From: Gilliamella sp. Pra-s52
GTDB taxonomy: Bacteria > Pseudomonadota > Gammaproteobacteria > Enterobacterales > Orbaceae
Length of the DNA stretch: 64,000 bases
Direction: 5' to 3'
Assembly: GCF_009795805.1 (NCBI RefSeq)
Contig: NZ_WTEY01000005.1
Span: 83,570-147,569 of the forward strand
Shown here: positions 10,396-20,610 of the stretch, piece by piece
Layout of the letters: every line of letters starts with the position of its first letter
How positions within the stretch are numbered: the stretch's first letter is position 1
Position numbers and translations under genes: made by a program
Notes under the pieces: generated by a model
Databases searched by the model: none
Told to the model about the DNA's origin: nothing
Seen by the model: only the letters and a program-made list of their open reading frames with translations

Positions 10396-11691
10396 TTAAA
10401 GCTTTCTCCAATAAGGTAAACATATTGTTACAATAAGTCCTCCACCATCACGATTTGTTGCTTGAATAGTACCGTTATGCATAATAACGGTCTTTCTTGC
10501 TATCGCAAGTCCTAATCCATAACCTTTACCCAATTGAGGAGACTGAATACGGACAAATGGTTCAAAGATACTGGATAATTTATTTTCTTCAACACCAGGA
10601 CCACGATCTTTAACTTCAATTTGTAAATATTTACCTGTTTCTTTTAACGAAACGTCTACAGCTTGTCCAGATGTTGAAAAACGAATAGCATTACGAATAA
10701 TGTTTTCAACTGCACGCCGAATTTGCTCTGAATTCCCTTTAACAATAGAATGAGTTATCGGTGATAAATTGAAATGTACATCAATTAACTGATGATTAGC
10801 TTCATAATTAGCATCATTTATCACCACGCTAATTAAGTCTTTTAAATCAAAATACTCATCGGTACGATTATTCATTTCTGCACGAGAATAATTTAGAATC
10901 TCTCCAATCAACTGATCTAACCGTTCTGATTCTAATTCAATTCTAGCTAAAGCTGTATCAATATTTTGTTTATTCTGTTGAGCAAGTCCAATTGCTAACT
11001 GCAAACGAGCTAGTGGAGTTCTAAGTTCATGAGAAACGTCATGAAGAAGGGATTGACGATCAGAGAGCAAAATATTGAGTTGTTCAACCATCATATCAAA
11101 ATCTTTACCAAGCTCACTTAATTCGTCGCGACGAGGTTTTAATTTATTGAACAATCTAACAGAAAGATCACCTTGGGATACTCTAAAAAAACCTTGCCTT
11201 AATAGTCTCATTGGTCTGGTTAAGTTCCAAGCTAAAAAAAGGCTAAAAACAAGGCCAACACATATTCCAAGTAATACAATTGTCATTGGCATATTGAATA
11301 ATGCTTTTGTATCATGATTATCCTTATCCTCTTTAAATGAAACTGAATAAAGCGTTCCGTCTGGCGCTGCGGCCATGCGTTGATAAGCATATGTTGGAGT
11401 TTCTAATTCATCGTTCAGAATATTGACTTGCTCATTAAATGGGGAAACTAATTTTATTGACAGTAAAGTTTTTTCTCGCTCAGGTAAGTGTGCTATAAAA
11501 TTAAGTGTTTCATCTTCACCTGCCACATGTAATAACTGAGCAATCATATCGACTTTTGTCGGCATATGATTGAGGAATCTTTGATTTTTATTTCCTACAT
11601 AAATAGAAAATGCAATCCAAGTTAACTGGAAGGTAAGATAAAAAATAACCCCAAATATAATAAGTATTTTCCAAAATAATCGACGATTCAT
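10396..11691 (-). CDS. cpxA: CpxA-like sensor histidine kinase
   Basis: This 431-residue inner-membrane kinase has a transmembrane segment (about residues 9-31), a periplasmic domain of about 100 residues, a second span (about 133-156), a HAMP linker, the phospho-acceptor H-box SHELRTPLARLQ near residue 220, an N-box (NIIRNAIRFS) and G-boxes (DRGPGVEE, GKGYGLGLAI). The H-box and its neighbours resemble CpxA, the envelope-stress sensor, more than other kinases, but the periplasmic sensor is diverged. It follows the regulator gene by 18 bp and is clearly co-transcribed with it. No cpxP is adjacent. Confidence 0.75.
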   Translation of the reverse strand: MNRRLFWKILIIFGVIFYLTFQLTWIAFSIYVGNKNQRFLNHMPTKVDMIAQLLHVAGEDETLNFIAHLPEREKTLLSIKLVSPFNEQVNILNDELETPTYAYQRMAAAPDGTLYSVSFKEDKDNHDTKALFNMPMTIVLLGICVGLVFSLFLAWNLTRPMRLLRQGFFRVSQGDLSVRLFNKLKPRRDELSELGKDFDMMVEQLNILLSDRQSLLHDVSHELRTPLARLQLAIGLAQQNKQNIDTALARIELESERLDQLIGEILNYSRAEMNNRTDEYFDLKDLISVVINDANYEANHQLIDVHFNLSPITHSIVKGNSEQIRRAVENIIRNAIRFSTSGQAVDVSLKETGKYLQIEVKDRGPGVEENKLSSIFEPFVRIQSPQLGKGYGLGLAIARKTVIMHNGTIQATNRDGGGLIVTICLPYWRKL

Positions 11692-11709
11692 ATCAAGCCT
11701 ATTAGGTCA

Positions 11710-12393
11710 TTAACGGATACGGTAACCGACAGCTCGAATAGTCTCTATCGCTACATCATTTTGTGCAATTTGGTGTAGTTTTTGACGAATATTACTAATG
11801 TGCACATCGACACTCCGATCGTAAAGCTCACGAGCTCTACCTAATCCGACTTCAGATAGCTCTTCTTTCGTAACGACTCGTTCGTTATGTTTTACAAGTA
11901 ATACTAACAAATTAAACTCGGTTGACGTTAAGTCAATAACTTGTCCATTCCAAGTACATAATCGTTGTGGTAAATCTAATGTTAAACCGTTAAAATGGTA
12001 TTTTTTATCATCGACCGTTTCTACTGCACGTTCATCAAATCGGCGTAGAACAGCACGTAGTCTTGCTAATAATTCACGAGGATAACATGGTTTAGGGATA
12101 TAATCGTCAGCACCTAATTCTAATCCTAAAACGCGATCGATATTATCGCCTTTAGCCGTTAGCATAATAACAGGCATATTACATTGTTGACGTATACTTT
12201 TAAGAACATCAATTCCATTAATATCAGGTAACATTACATCTAAAATTGCAGCACGATATTTTCCTGATAATGCTTCATTAATGCCATCTTTACCCAAATA
12301 AACACTTTTGATGTTAAAACCTTCATTAGTCAAATATTCGCTAAGCATTTGTGATAATTCGACATCATCATCAATTAATAAAATATTTATCAT
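11710..12393 (-). CDS. cpxR: CpxR-like OmpR-family response regulator
   Basis: About 227 residues: a receiver domain with the acidic pocket DDD near the N-terminus, the phosphorylated aspartate in the AAILDVMLPDING segment and the LTAKG and PKP switch residues, then a winged-helix DNA-binding domain ending RAVGYRIR. The LGLELGADDYIPKPCYPRELLARLRAVLRR run is typical of CpxR-type regulators. I chose the ATG at 12393, which has GGTGG just upstream, over the in-frame ATG four codons earlier at 12405. It is the first gene of the two-component operon. Confidence 0.78.
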   Translation of the reverse strand: MINILLIDDDVELSQMLSEYLTNEGFNIKSVYLGKDGINEALSGKYRAAILDVMLPDINGIDVLKSIRQQCNMPVIMLTAKGDNIDRVLGLELGADDYIPKPCYPRELLARLRAVLRRFDERAVETVDDKKYHFNGLTLDLPQRLCTWNGQVIDLTSTEFNLLVLLVKHNERVVTKEELSEVGLGRARELYDRSVDVHISNIRQKLHQIAQNDVAIETIRAVGYRIR

Positions 12394-12405
12394 AATTGCC
12401 ACCAT

Positions 12406-12838
12406 AATTTAATTTAGGTCTTTACATTATTGCAATAATAAAAAAAAGTCAGGTATTTTTACTAAAATATTACATATTTTAAACTATTCCTGATTATTTA
12501 ATTTACTATCTAAGTATATAAGGAAGTTTAAGATTAATTTTATGTTTTAGTATATATTTCCAATTTTTTTAAAAAAATTGCCACTATCAGCTTATTTTAT
12601 TTTACAAAAAATGCCATTCAGTCTTGAACAAAAATAAACTAAAAATCTATATCATTTGAAAAATAGTCTTACTATCTAGCACTATTATTAATAGTATGGA
12701 GATAAAAAATAAAACAACAAGTAGCATGAAATTTAATATTTACAAAATTTGATTGCAATTTAGCGTATTTCATTTATCAAATTTTATACCCTTAACGCTT
12801 TTTATGTAATCAATCAGTGTGTTTTTTTAAAATTGTGC
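12406..12838. other. AT-rich intergenic region between cpxR and tRNA-His
   Basis: About 430 bp with no credible reading frame on either strand. It must hold the cpxRA promoter at its left end and leads into the tRNA promoter at its right end. I see no repeat or hairpin worth naming. Confidence 0.5.
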
Positions 12839-12867
12839 TGGACAATATCATTTTTTATGCGTAATAT
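12839..12867 (+). promoter_or_regulatory. Probable sigma-70 promoter of the tRNA-His/tRNA-Pro unit
   Basis: A TGGACA -35 (12839-12844) and a TAATAT -10 (12862-12867) are separated by 17 bp. The predicted start is about 10 bp before tRNA-His. Confidence 0.5.
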
Positions 12868-12883
12868 TTCGTCCTGATTCTAT

Positions 12884-12960
12884 GGTGGCTATAGCTCAGT
12901 TGGTAGAGCCCTGGATTGTGATTCCAGTTGTCGTGGGTTCGAATCCCATTAGCCACCCCA
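12884..12960 (+). tRNA. tRNA-His (GTG)
   Basis: This is a complete 77-nt tRNA with the extra 5' G at position -1 characteristic of tRNA-His, anticodon GTG in the loop between the CTGGA and TCCAG stem arms, and an encoded CCA. It appears nearly identical to the enterobacterial gene. It is followed 22 bp later by tRNA-Pro on the same strand, so both are probably one precursor. Confidence 0.98.
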
Positions 12961-12982
12961 TTTAGTAGAGAAAAAAATCTAA

Positions 12983-13059
12983 CGGCGAGTAGCGCAGCTT
13001 GGTAGCGCAACTGGTTTGGGACCAGTGGGTCGGAGGTTCGAATCCTCTCTCGCCGACCA
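12983..13059 (+). tRNA. tRNA-Pro (TGG)
   Basis: A complete 77-nt tRNA with acceptor CGGCGAG/CTCGCCG, anticodon TGG between CTGGT and ACCAG, a GGTTCGAATCC T-arm and an encoded CCA. Confidence 0.98.
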
Positions 13060-13860
13060 TTACCACCTTTCAAAAACTTTTTTAACATCATTAAAAAATA
13101 CTAAGTTATAGAATTCATCGAGACTAAAAGGGCGTGTTTAGACGCTATAAGATCGCTTTTTTGTATATTTTAAAAATAAAGAAACAAAAAATGATGTAGA
13201 AGAAAAGTTAAAAATGCTATTAATTGTAGGATTTACTATTAATAATGTTTACATCTTTGTCATATATCCATATGCGCTAAATTAACAACCATTTGAATTT
13301 TATGATTAAGTTATTTATTTGAGTTCTTTTCAAGTTTTTTTATTCTTTTTCTTTCTTGTTTCTTTATTGCTCTTCTGTGTTTTTTATTATGTTCTTTATT
13401 ATTTAATCGTTTTATATTTTGTTCATCTTCACAATTATACATTTGATTATTTTGAATAATAATAAATAAAACATCTGGCAAAATATATAAAATAGACAAC
13501 TTTTTTACTCTGTATGTGCCAACATGCACGAAGAAGTATTCCAACTAACAAAAATGTTAGACACATATAACCTGCTTATAAATAAGTCGGCTAATAATCT
13601 GATCATTATGAAAAAATAAAATAGATAAAATGAATCAAAATTTTAGCATAATAAATAAAATTATTCAGAAAAAGCATTTGGTACAGATGATGATTCTTTT
13701 TTTGTTCGTTATTGTCGTTGTTTTGTGTTTCAATATATAACACCACGTTATTATTTACTCCTATCTAAAAATAATTCTTATCTTACTTGTTTTATGGTGA
13801 TATTTTGTTTTAATAGATAAAATATTGCTTTATATAACCTCTACTTATTGGAAATAAATT
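13060..13860. other. 800-bp AT-rich gap between tRNA-Pro and asd
   Basis: No recognisable gene. The only frame of note is a 77-codon minus-strand ORF (13311-13544), very rich in lysine and asparagine and without a clear ribosome site, which I do not consider real. The right end must carry the asd promoter. I could not identify a prophage or insertion-sequence remnant. Confidence 0.5.
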
Positions 13861-14964
13861 ATGAAAAATGTTGGTTTTGTCGGTTGGCGTGGAATGGTGG
13901 GCTCTGTGCTTATGCAACGTATGGTTGAAGATCATGATTTTGATTATATCAATCCTGTTTTCTTTTCTACTTCTCAAGCGGGTCAAGCAGCCCCAACTTT
14001 TGGTGGAAAAACAGGTATATTACAAAGCGCAGATAATATTGATGCTTTAAAGGCATTAGATATTATTGTCACTTGCCAAGGTGGTGATTATACCTCAGAG
14101 ATTTATGCAAAATTACGCGCAACAGGTTGGCAGGGGTATTGGATTGATGCAGCTTCAACGTTACGAATGGAAGATGATGCAATTATCGTTCTTGATCCTG
14201 TAAACAAAACTAACATTTATACAGCTTTAGATAGCGGTATTAAAACTTTTGTAGGTGGTAACTGTACGGTTAGCTTGATGTTAATGTCATTAGGTGGGTT
14301 ATTTGCTGAAAATCTTATTGATTGGGTTTCTGTTTCGACTTATCAAGCGGCATCTGGTGGTGGTGCTCGCCATATGCGTGAACTATTAACGCAAATGGGT
14401 ATGCTAAATGCCGAAGTAGCAAAAGAGTTACAAGATCCGTATTCCTCTATTTTGGATATTGAACGTAAAGTGACGCAAAAGATGCGCGATGGTAGCTTGC
14501 CTACAGATAATTTTTGCGTACCGCTTGCAGGAAGTTTAATTCCTTGGATCGATAAAGCGCTAGATAATGGACAAAGTAAAGAAGAGTGGAAAGGACAGGC
14601 TGAAACCAATAAAATTTTGGGAACAAGTCAGATTATTCCTGTTGATGGACTTTGTGTCCGTATTGGAGCTTTGCGTTGTCATAGTCAATCGTTTACGATT
14701 AAATTGAAAAAAGATATTAGTGTGCCAGAAATTGAAAAACTTCTGGCTACGCACAATGATTGGGTAAAAGTTGTTCCTAATGATCGCGAAATTTCAATGC
14801 GTGAATTAACCCCAGCCGCTGTTACTGGTACGTTAACTACACCTGTCGGGCGTTTACGTAAATTGAATATGGGGAAAGATTATTTGTCTGCCTTTACTGT
14901 AGGTGATCAACTATTATGGGGTGCTGCAGAACCGCTGCGTAGAATGTTACGCATTTTGGCTTGA
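13861..14964 (+). CDS. asd: Aspartate-semialdehyde dehydrogenase
   Basis: This 367-residue enzyme has exactly the E. coli length. It reduces aspartyl phosphate to aspartate semialdehyde with NADPH, feeding lysine, diaminopimelate, threonine and methionine synthesis. The N-terminal GWRGMVGS nucleotide-binding loop, the catalytic cysteine in FVGGNCTVS (Cys135) and the substrate-binding [11 protein letters not shown] segment are all present. It is a single-gene transcript ending at a strong hairpin shared with convergent nagC. Confidence 0.98.
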   Translation: MKNVGFVGWRGMVGSVLMQRMVEDHDFDYINPVFFSTSQAGQAAPTFGGKTGILQSADNIDALKALDIIVTCQGGDYTSEIYAKLRATGWQGYWIDAASTLRMEDDAIIVLDPVNKTNIYTALDSGIKTFVGGNCTVSLMLMSLGGLFAENLIDWVSVSTYQAASGGGARHMRELLTQMGMLNAEVAKELQDPYSSILDIERKVTQKMRDGSLPTDNFCVPLAGSLIPWIDKALDNGQSKEEWKGQAETNKILGTSQIIPVDGLCVRIGALRCHSQSFTIKLKKDISVPEIEKLLATHNDWVKVVPNDREISMRELTPAAVTGTLTTPVGRLRKLNMGKDYLSAFTVGDQLLWGAAEPLRRMLRILA

Positions 14965-14966
14965 TT

Positions 14967-14994
14967 AAAAAAGCCCAAATTGTCGGGCTTTTTT
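14967..14994 (+). terminator. Bidirectional terminator between asd and nagC
   Basis: The GCCC/GGGC core is flanked by an A-run on the left and a T-run on the right, so it can act in both directions and serve asd (plus) and nagC (minus). Confidence 0.88.
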
Positions 14995-15022
14995 ATAGTT
15001 TACATATGATAAGGTATACTAA

Positions 15023-16249
15023 CTATAGATTATCTTCAAGTAGTGTCATCAGTAGCGAACCATTAAATAAAGCTTGTTGTACTAATGCAAATGCGCCAAT
15101 TGCTGACTTATCATCTAGCTGTGAGCAAGTGATGGTAAGATTTTTTCGTAGCCCCTCTAAACTTTGCGCATTTAGAGCACTATTTACTGCATTTAATAGA
15201 ATTTCGGGCGATTTGATGATTTCACCAGCTAATACAATTCGTTGTGGGTTGAAAATATTAACCATAATGGCAACTGCTCTGCCAAGATTTTCGCCAGCAT
15301 CTTTGACGAGTTTTATAGCTAGTTCATCTCCTTGGTTTGCATATTGACAGATATGATTGATATTGCACTGCTCGGCATTAAGTTTTGAAATATAACCTTG
15401 TTCAATCATCTGCTTAGCACGGTGTTCAATGGCTTTATTAACGACACGATTTTCTAAGCAGCCGAAGTTACCGCAATGGCAACGTTCACCTAATGCATCA
15501 ACTTGAATATGTCCCACTTCACAAGCACTTTGATTATGATTTGTCAGTAATTGCTGATTAACAATAACACCAGAGCCTACTCCCCGATGAACACGAATTA
15601 ATATAGAATCATCAACATTTTGAGTTGATCCAAAATAACTTTCAGCTAATGCTAAGCTTTGAATATCATTCCCAACAAAAATAGAAACATTAAAATGTTT
15701 TTGTAGTACGTCAGCTAAAGCCCAGTCTTTTACTTGAATATGTGGTGTATAACGGACAATACCATTAACTGAATCAATTAAGCCTGGTAAAACAATGGAT
15801 ATTGCTACTAAAGATTTTATTTTTTTACTATTTTCTTGAATAAAACCTTCAATTAATGCAATTAAATAGTCTTGTACCTGTTGCTCGGTAAAGTTAGTAA
15901 GTGAATATCTTTTTGATACTAAACATTTTGCCCCTAAATCAAATAGCTCAATTGTGATATGTGAACGGCTTAATTGCACCGCAATAGCTTGATATTGTCC
16001 ATATTTTGCTTCAATTGAAACAGCTGGGCGCCCGCCCGTTGATTGCTGAGCATCGACTTCTTTAATTAATTTCTTTTTAATCAGTTGACGGGTTATTTTG
16101 GTAATGCTTGCTGGCGCTAATTGACTGATTTCAGCTAATTGAATTCGAGAGAGTGGTGCTTGCTGAACAATCAAGCGATAAATCATTGCATAATTTAGTT
16201 GCTTGATTAATTCAGTATTACCCACTAAGTTCAGATAATTAAATGTCAT
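15023..16249 (-). CDS. nagC: ROK-family transcriptional repressor NagC
   Basis: A 408-residue regulator with an N-terminal winged helix-turn-helix (about residues 18-80, SRIQLAEISQLAPASITKITRQL) and a ROK sugar-binding domain. The ROK zinc motif CHCGNFGCLE and the GHIQVD segment are intact. The helix region matches NagC closely. NagC binds GlcNAc-6-phosphate and controls nag genes. It is third in the nagBAC operon, 35 bp after nagA, as in E. coli. Mlc is a close relative, but the operon context favours NagC. Confidence 0.94.
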   Translation of the reverse strand: MTFNYLNLVGNTELIKQLNYAMIYRLIVQQAPLSRIQLAEISQLAPASITKITRQLIKKKLIKEVDAQQSTGGRPAVSIEAKYGQYQAIAVQLSRSHITIELFDLGAKCLVSKRYSLTNFTEQQVQDYLIALIEGFIQENSKKIKSLVAISIVLPGLIDSVNGIVRYTPHIQVKDWALADVLQKHFNVSIFVGNDIQSLALAESYFGSTQNVDDSILIRVHRGVGSGVIVNQQLLTNHNQSACEVGHIQVDALGERCHCGNFGCLENRVVNKAIEHRAKQMIEQGYISKLNAEQCNINHICQYANQGDELAIKLVKDAGENLGRAVAIMVNIFNPQRIVLAGEIIKSPEILLNAVNSALNAQSLEGLRKNLTITCSQLDDKSAIGAFALVQQALFNGSLLMTLLEDNL

Positions 16250-16284
16250 ATACTACTCAATATTTTTAACAATTATCTGATATT

Positions 16285-17427
16285 TTAGCGACTCATCTCT
16301 CCGTTAACAACTGTTTTAACGATCGAAAAATCACGGTTAAAAATAACAAGATTTGCAATTTTTCCTTCACTAATACTACCAAGCTCTTTATTTACACCGA
16401 TTGCTTTGGCAGGGTAAAGTGTTGCCATTCTTAACGCTTCGTCTAATGCAATACCGACATATTCAACTGCATTCTTTACGGCTTCAATCATGGTTAACGA
16501 TGAACCACCCAATGTGCCATTTTCATCAACACAGCGACCATCTTTATAATAAATGGTTTTACCGGCAAATATACCTGACTCTAAATTAGAAGCGGCAAGT
16601 AACATCGCATCAGTAATTAAAATTAAGTGATCTTGTTTGATTTTATGACTATTGCGAATATTTGCCCAACTAACATGTTGACCATCAGCAATAATACCGA
16701 CATAAACGTCTGGCTCATCATAAATTGCACCAACCACACCAGGTTCTCGCCCAGAAATATAAGGCATAGCATTAAATAAATGTGTTCCTAAACGAATACC
16801 ATCATTAAACCCTCGACGGCAGTCATCATAATGACCATTGGAATGACCAACCGAAACGTGAATACCTGCGTTAACCAATTGCTTGATGAAATGGCTTTCA
16901 ACTCTTTCTGGTGCTAAGGTAATGATTTTAATCACATCAGCATTTTCGCAAAGGAAATCAATCATTTCTTGTGATGGTTGTCGAATAATATTTTCATCAT
17001 GAATTCCCTTTTTTTCAGGGCTGATATAAGGTCCTTCAAGATGCAAACCAAGAGCTTGATTAGGGTGCTTAGTTAAGTATTCACGCATCACGTTAACTGC
17101 CTTTATCATAAACTCATCAGTTGATGTAATTAATGTAGGCAAATAGCTAGTACAACCAGAAATGATATTTGTGGCTTGCATCGTTTCTAATGTTTCAACG
17201 CTCAGTGCATCAAGCGTTTCATTAAATTGCACACCACCACAACCATTAACTTGGATATCAATAAACCCAGGCGCAACGATTGCGCCTTGTAGATTTTCAA
17301 TCTTGATATCTGTAGGTAATTCGTTTTGTTTACAGACTTTTGTAATTTTATCACCGTCAATAATAACAGCGTGGTTATCAAGGATTTCATAACCTGTATA
17401 AAAACGGCAATTTGTTAATGCATACAT
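16285..17427 (-). CDS. nagA: N-acetylglucosamine-6-phosphate deacetylase
   Basis: A 380-residue amidohydrolase that removes acetate from GlcNAc-6-phosphate to give glucosamine-6-phosphate. Visible motifs include [12 protein letters not shown] near residue 57, HLEGPYIS, the metal-binding GHSNG and THLFNAM segments, and the catalytic aspartate in LITDAM. Length matches E. coli NagA (382). It lies 11 bp after nagB, so the two should be co-translated. Confidence 0.97.
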   Translation of the reverse strand: MYALTNCRFYTGYEILDNHAVIIDGDKITKVCKQNELPTDIKIENLQGAIVAPGFIDIQVNGCGGVQFNETLDALSVETLETMQATNIISGCTSYLPTLITSTDEFMIKAVNVMREYLTKHPNQALGLHLEGPYISPEKKGIHDENIIRQPSQEMIDFLCENADVIKIITLAPERVESHFIKQLVNAGIHVSVGHSNGHYDDCRRGFNDGIRLGTHLFNAMPYISGREPGVVGAIYDEPDVYVGIIADGQHVSWANIRNSHKIKQDHLILITDAMLLAASNLESGIFAGKTIYYKDGRCVDENGTLGGSSLTMIEAVKNAVEYVGIALDEALRMATLYPAKAIGVNKELGSISEGKIANLVIFNRDFSIVKTVVNGEMSR

Positions 17428-17438
17428 TGAATTATCCT

Positions 17439-18245
17439 TTATAAAACAGTCACTTTAAGATTATCAGCTTCCATTTGTTTAAAATATTTTAGTGTTTTCA
17501 CTTTAAGATCATCAGTACTTGGTTCATCACAAACAATAATTGATGCTGGATGCATTTGTAGTGCAGTGACAGTCCAAAGGTGATTAACAGACCCTTCAAC
17601 TCCAGCTTGTAATGCTAAACTTTTGTTATGACCACAAACTAATAAAATAACTTCCTGTGCATCCATTAAGGTTGCAACACCAATGGTTAACGCATGTTTT
17701 GGTACTTGATTCACGTCATTATCAAAAAAGCGTGAATTAGCAATGCGTGTATCTTCAGTTAATGTCTTGATGCGTGTACGTGAACAAAGTGAAGATCCTG
17801 GTTCATTAAAAGCAATATGCCCATCTTGACCTACACCTCCAACAAAGATATTTATTTTACCGTAAGCTTTGATCTTTGCTTCATATTGACGGCACTCTTG
17901 ATCAATATCTGGCGCATTACCATTTAATATATGGATATTGTTTTTATCAATATCAATATGATTGAAAAAATTTTCGTACATAAATGTGTGGTAGCTTTGC
18001 GGATGATTTTCTGGAATGCCAACATATTCATCCATATTAAAGGTTACAACATGCTTAAAGCTGACGTTACCAGCTTTATATTGTTTAATCAATTGTTGAT
18101 ACATAACTAATGGTGAACTACCTGTTGGTAGCCCCAATAAAAAAGGACGATCTGCAGTAGGCTTAAACTCATTAATTTTATTAACAATGCGTTGTGCAAC
18201 CCAAGCACCGACTTCTTGTGCATTTTCTAAAGGAATAAGTCTCAT
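17439..18245 (-). CDS. nagB: Glucosamine-6-phosphate deaminase
   Basis: This 268-residue enzyme converts glucosamine-6-phosphate to fructose-6-phosphate plus ammonia, delivering amino sugar to glycolysis. It has [12 protein letters not shown] (phosphate loop, about residues 40-51), [10 protein letters not shown] with the catalytic aspartate, and [18 protein letters not shown]. It is the first gene of nagBAC, transcribed divergently from nagE across a 249-bp region containing a CRP-like site. Confidence 0.97.
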   Translation of the reverse strand: MRLIPLENAQEVGAWVAQRIVNKINEFKPTADRPFLLGLPTGSSPLVMYQQLIKQYKAGNVSFKHVVTFNMDEYVGIPENHPQSYHTFMYENFFNHIDIDKNNIHILNGNAPDIDQECRQYEAKIKAYGKINIFVGGVGQDGHIAFNEPGSSLCSRTRIKTLTEDTRIANSRFFDNDVNQVPKHALTIGVATLMDAQEVILLVCGHNKSLALQAGVEGSVNHLWTVTALQMHPASIIVCDEPSTDDLKVKTLKYFKQMEADNLKVTVL

Positions 18246-18339
18246 GTGGTGTTACCTCTTATGATATAATTAAAAACTTTTTTCTTAAAATAAAATATGT
18301 TGGCTTTATTTTACTATATTAAACCAATTAATCAAAAAA

Positions 18340-18361
18340 AATGGTGATTTAAATCACAAAA
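18340..18361. promoter_or_regulatory. CRP-like site between nagB and nagE
   Basis: GGTGA (18343-18347), six bases TTTAAA, then TCACA (18354-18358): one change from the core TGTGA-N6-TCACA palindrome, with AT-rich flanks. Its place between the divergent nag operons matches the cAMP-CRP-activated arrangement of E. coli. Confidence 0.75.
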
Positions 18362-18494
18362 AAAGAACTATTAATTTGCGAAGTAAAATAAATAATATAG
18401 AGTGAAATAATAAGACTTAATTATCATCGCTTAACGATGTAAAATTTCATTACTTTTTATTATAACCCCCTAATAACTATATGAGGTTAAACTT

Positions 18495-19988
18495 ATGGGA
18501 ATTTTAGCTTATATGCAACGTATCGGGCGTTCATTGATGGTGCCTGTAGCAGTTCTACCTGCTGCAGCAATACTACTGGGGATCGGGTATTGGATCGATC
18601 CTGATGGATGGGGGCAAAATAGTATTGTTGCTGCCTTTTTAATTAAATCGGGTGGGGCTATTATTGATAATATGCCAATTTTGTTTGCTATTGGTGTTGC
18701 TTATGGCATGTCTAAAGATAAAGATGGTGCTGCTGCACTTTCTGGTTTGGTTGGATTTTTAGTCGTAACCACCTTGCTTTCTCCAAACTCTATTGCATTA
18801 TTTAATGGTATTGACACAAAAGCAGATGATTGGTTAAAGCATGTTCCAGCGGCATATGGTAAGATAAATAACCAATTTATTGGTATTCTTGTTGGTATTA
18901 TTGCAGCCGAACTTTATAATCGCTTTAGCCGGGTTGAATTACATAAAGCGCTATCTTTCTTTAGTGGAAAAAGACTAGTACCAATTGTTGTTTCAGTTGT
19001 GATGCTGTTAGTTTCAGCTGTTTTATATTTTATTTGGCCAACGATTTATGACGCACTAGTTGCTTTTGGTAAATATATTAAAGAATTAGGATCAGTGGGG
19101 GCTGGCATTTATGGATTTTTTAACCGCTTACTTATTCCAGTTGGTTTACACCATGCTTTAAATTCTGTATTTTGGTTCGATGTGGCTGGAATTAACGATA
19201 TTCCTAACTTCCTAGGCGGACAAAAATCAATTGAAGATGGTCTAGCAACAGTTGGAATCACTGGTCGCTACCAAGCTGGATTCTTCCCTGTCATGATGTT
19301 TGGTCTGCCTGGTGCAGCGCTAGCTATGTACCATACAGCTAAAAAAGGCAATAAAGATAAAACAGCTTCAATTATGTTAGCGGCTTCCTTTGCTGCATTC
19401 TTTACTGGTGTAACTGAACCACTTGAATTTGCTTTTATGTTTGTTGCACCTGTACTTTATGTTTTACATGCAGTTTTAGCAGGTATCTCACTTTATATTG
19501 CAGCTGCAATGCAATGGATAGCAGGATTTGGCTTTAGTGCTGGCTTAGTCGATATGTTACTTTCAAGTCGTAATCCGCTTGCTGTCCATTGGTATATGTT
19601 AATCCTTCAAGGTCTAGTATTCTTTGTGGTCTACTATGTAGTATTCCGTTTTGTAATTGTAAAATTCAACCTTAAAACGCCGGGTCGAGAAGATGAAGAT
19701 ACGACTGTTTCGTCAACTGAAAGTACCCAGAAAAAACAAGTAATTGGCGATACATCTAAACTTGCTGAACAATATCTAGTGGTTGTTGGTGGGAAAGGAA
19801 ACTTAACTAACATTGACTCTTGTATTACTCGCTTGCGTTTAGGTGTAAATGATTCAGAATTGGTTGATGAGCAAGCTGCTAAAGCACTTGGCGCTATGGC
19901 TGTAATTAAACTCGGTAAAACAGGTGTACAAATTATTGTTGGTACTCAGGCTGAAAAAATTGCCGATGAGATGAAAAAACTTGTTTAG
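18495..19988 (+). CDS. nagE: N-acetylglucosamine PTS permease, EIICB form
   Basis: A 497-residue phosphotransferase permease. Residues 1 to about 385 form the EIIC membrane domain with about ten spans and the GVTEPLEFAFMF motif near residue 310. Residues from about 420 form the EIIB domain with the phosphorylated cysteine in DSCITRLRLGV. The E. coli protein (648 residues) carries a fused EIIA that is absent here, so phosphate must come from a separate EIIA such as Crr encoded elsewhere. Divergence from nagBAC identifies GlcNAc as the substrate. Confidence 0.93.
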   Translation: MGILAYMQRIGRSLMVPVAVLPAAAILLGIGYWIDPDGWGQNSIVAAFLIKSGGAIIDNMPILFAIGVAYGMSKDKDGAAALSGLVGFLVVTTLLSPNSIALFNGIDTKADDWLKHVPAAYGKINNQFIGILVGIIAAELYNRFSRVELHKALSFFSGKRLVPIVVSVVMLLVSAVLYFIWPTIYDALVAFGKYIKELGSVGAGIYGFFNRLLIPVGLHHALNSVFWFDVAGINDIPNFLGGQKSIEDGLATVGITGRYQAGFFPVMMFGLPGAALAMYHTAKKGNKDKTASIMLAASFAAFFTGVTEPLEFAFMFVAPVLYVLHAVLAGISLYIAAAMQWIAGFGFSAGLVDMLLSSRNPLAVHWYMLILQGLVFFVVYYVVFRFVIVKFNLKTPGREDEDTTVSSTESTQKKQVIGDTSKLAEQYLVVVGGKGNLTNIDSCITRLRLGVNDSELVDEQAAKALGAMAVIKLGKTGVQIIVGTQAEKIADEMKKLV

Positions 19989-20032
19989 TCAATCAGTAAA
20001 ATAAGAACCAAGTTAAATAAAACTAACACAAT

Positions 20033-20076
20033 AATCCACTTTATTTAAATAAGCAAAAATAGAGTGGATTGTTTAT
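20033..20076 (+). terminator. Probable terminator after nagE
   Basis: An 11-bp stem with one G-T pair (20033-20043 with 20060-20070) is followed by a T-rich stretch. The loop is rather long. Confidence 0.5.
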
Positions 20077-20243
20077 TTGATTTAACTTTATAGATCTTTT
20101 GCTCTATTTATAAACGCTACAATATATATTTTGATAAAAAACAACAAAATAAAAAATTCAATAAAATCAATAGCTTTCCTGACGAATTTTTGCTTAGATA
20201 TAAGCTTGTTGTTGTGGTTTAAGATTTTTCTTTTGGCATAAAA

Positions 20244-20597
20244 CTAGAATCGCAAAATTACATCTTTAGTCGTTAATAGTTGATTTAATAACTGGGTATT
20301 AATGATTTTACTCGGGATATTTCTGGCTATCTGGGTTAAGTTTCTTGATTTAAGTGAAGATTCACAGACATACACATCATCAATATCATAAAGTTCAAGC
20401 ATATTTAATGTTGCAATATAATCCCGCATTAAAATGCTATCAGGTTGTTGATTTGGTAATAAATGAAAAACACCATCATCGACAAAAAAAACTGAAACTT
20501 GATTAATAGCTGATGTGGCCAATGCAATATCAAGAGCTTCTCGACCTTTGGCATTTCCATGAGGTGGAGAGTAGATAAGAATTGCTAATTTTTTCAT
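20244..20597 (-). CDS. tusC: Sulfurtransferase complex subunit TusC
   Basis: About 117 residues from MKKLAIL: a DsrF-like protein with APHG-like SPPHGNAKGREALD at the N-terminus, VFFVDDGVF in the centre and the family ending DVILRF. TusC is part of the TusBCD ring that relays sulfur for 2-thiouridine at the tRNA wobble base. The in-frame ORF extends 22 codons upstream, but the ATG at 20597 has AAGG about 6 nt before it and aligns with the E. coli start. It lies 13 bp after tusD. Confidence 0.92.
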   Translation of the reverse strand: MKKLAILIYSPPHGNAKGREALDIALATSAINQVSVFFVDDGVFHLLPNQQPDSILMRDYIATLNMLELYDIDDVYVCESSLKSRNLTQIARNIPSKIINTQLLNQLLTTKDVILRF

Positions 20598-20610
20598 TTC
20601 AGCCTTAATG

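Noticed and set aside
12855..13091. 78-codon minus-strand ORF across tRNA-His and tRNA-Pro
   Set aside because: It is the antisense of two tRNA genes, a well-known source of false protein calls.
13128..13165. GCGT/ACGC hairpin after tRNA-Pro as a terminator
   Set aside because: Only four base pairs and the T-run is about 14 nt away.
13311..13544. 77-codon minus-strand ORF in the tRNA-Pro/asd gap
   Set aside because: Lys/Asn-rich, no clear ribosome site, no recognisable family; expected by chance in AT-rich DNA.
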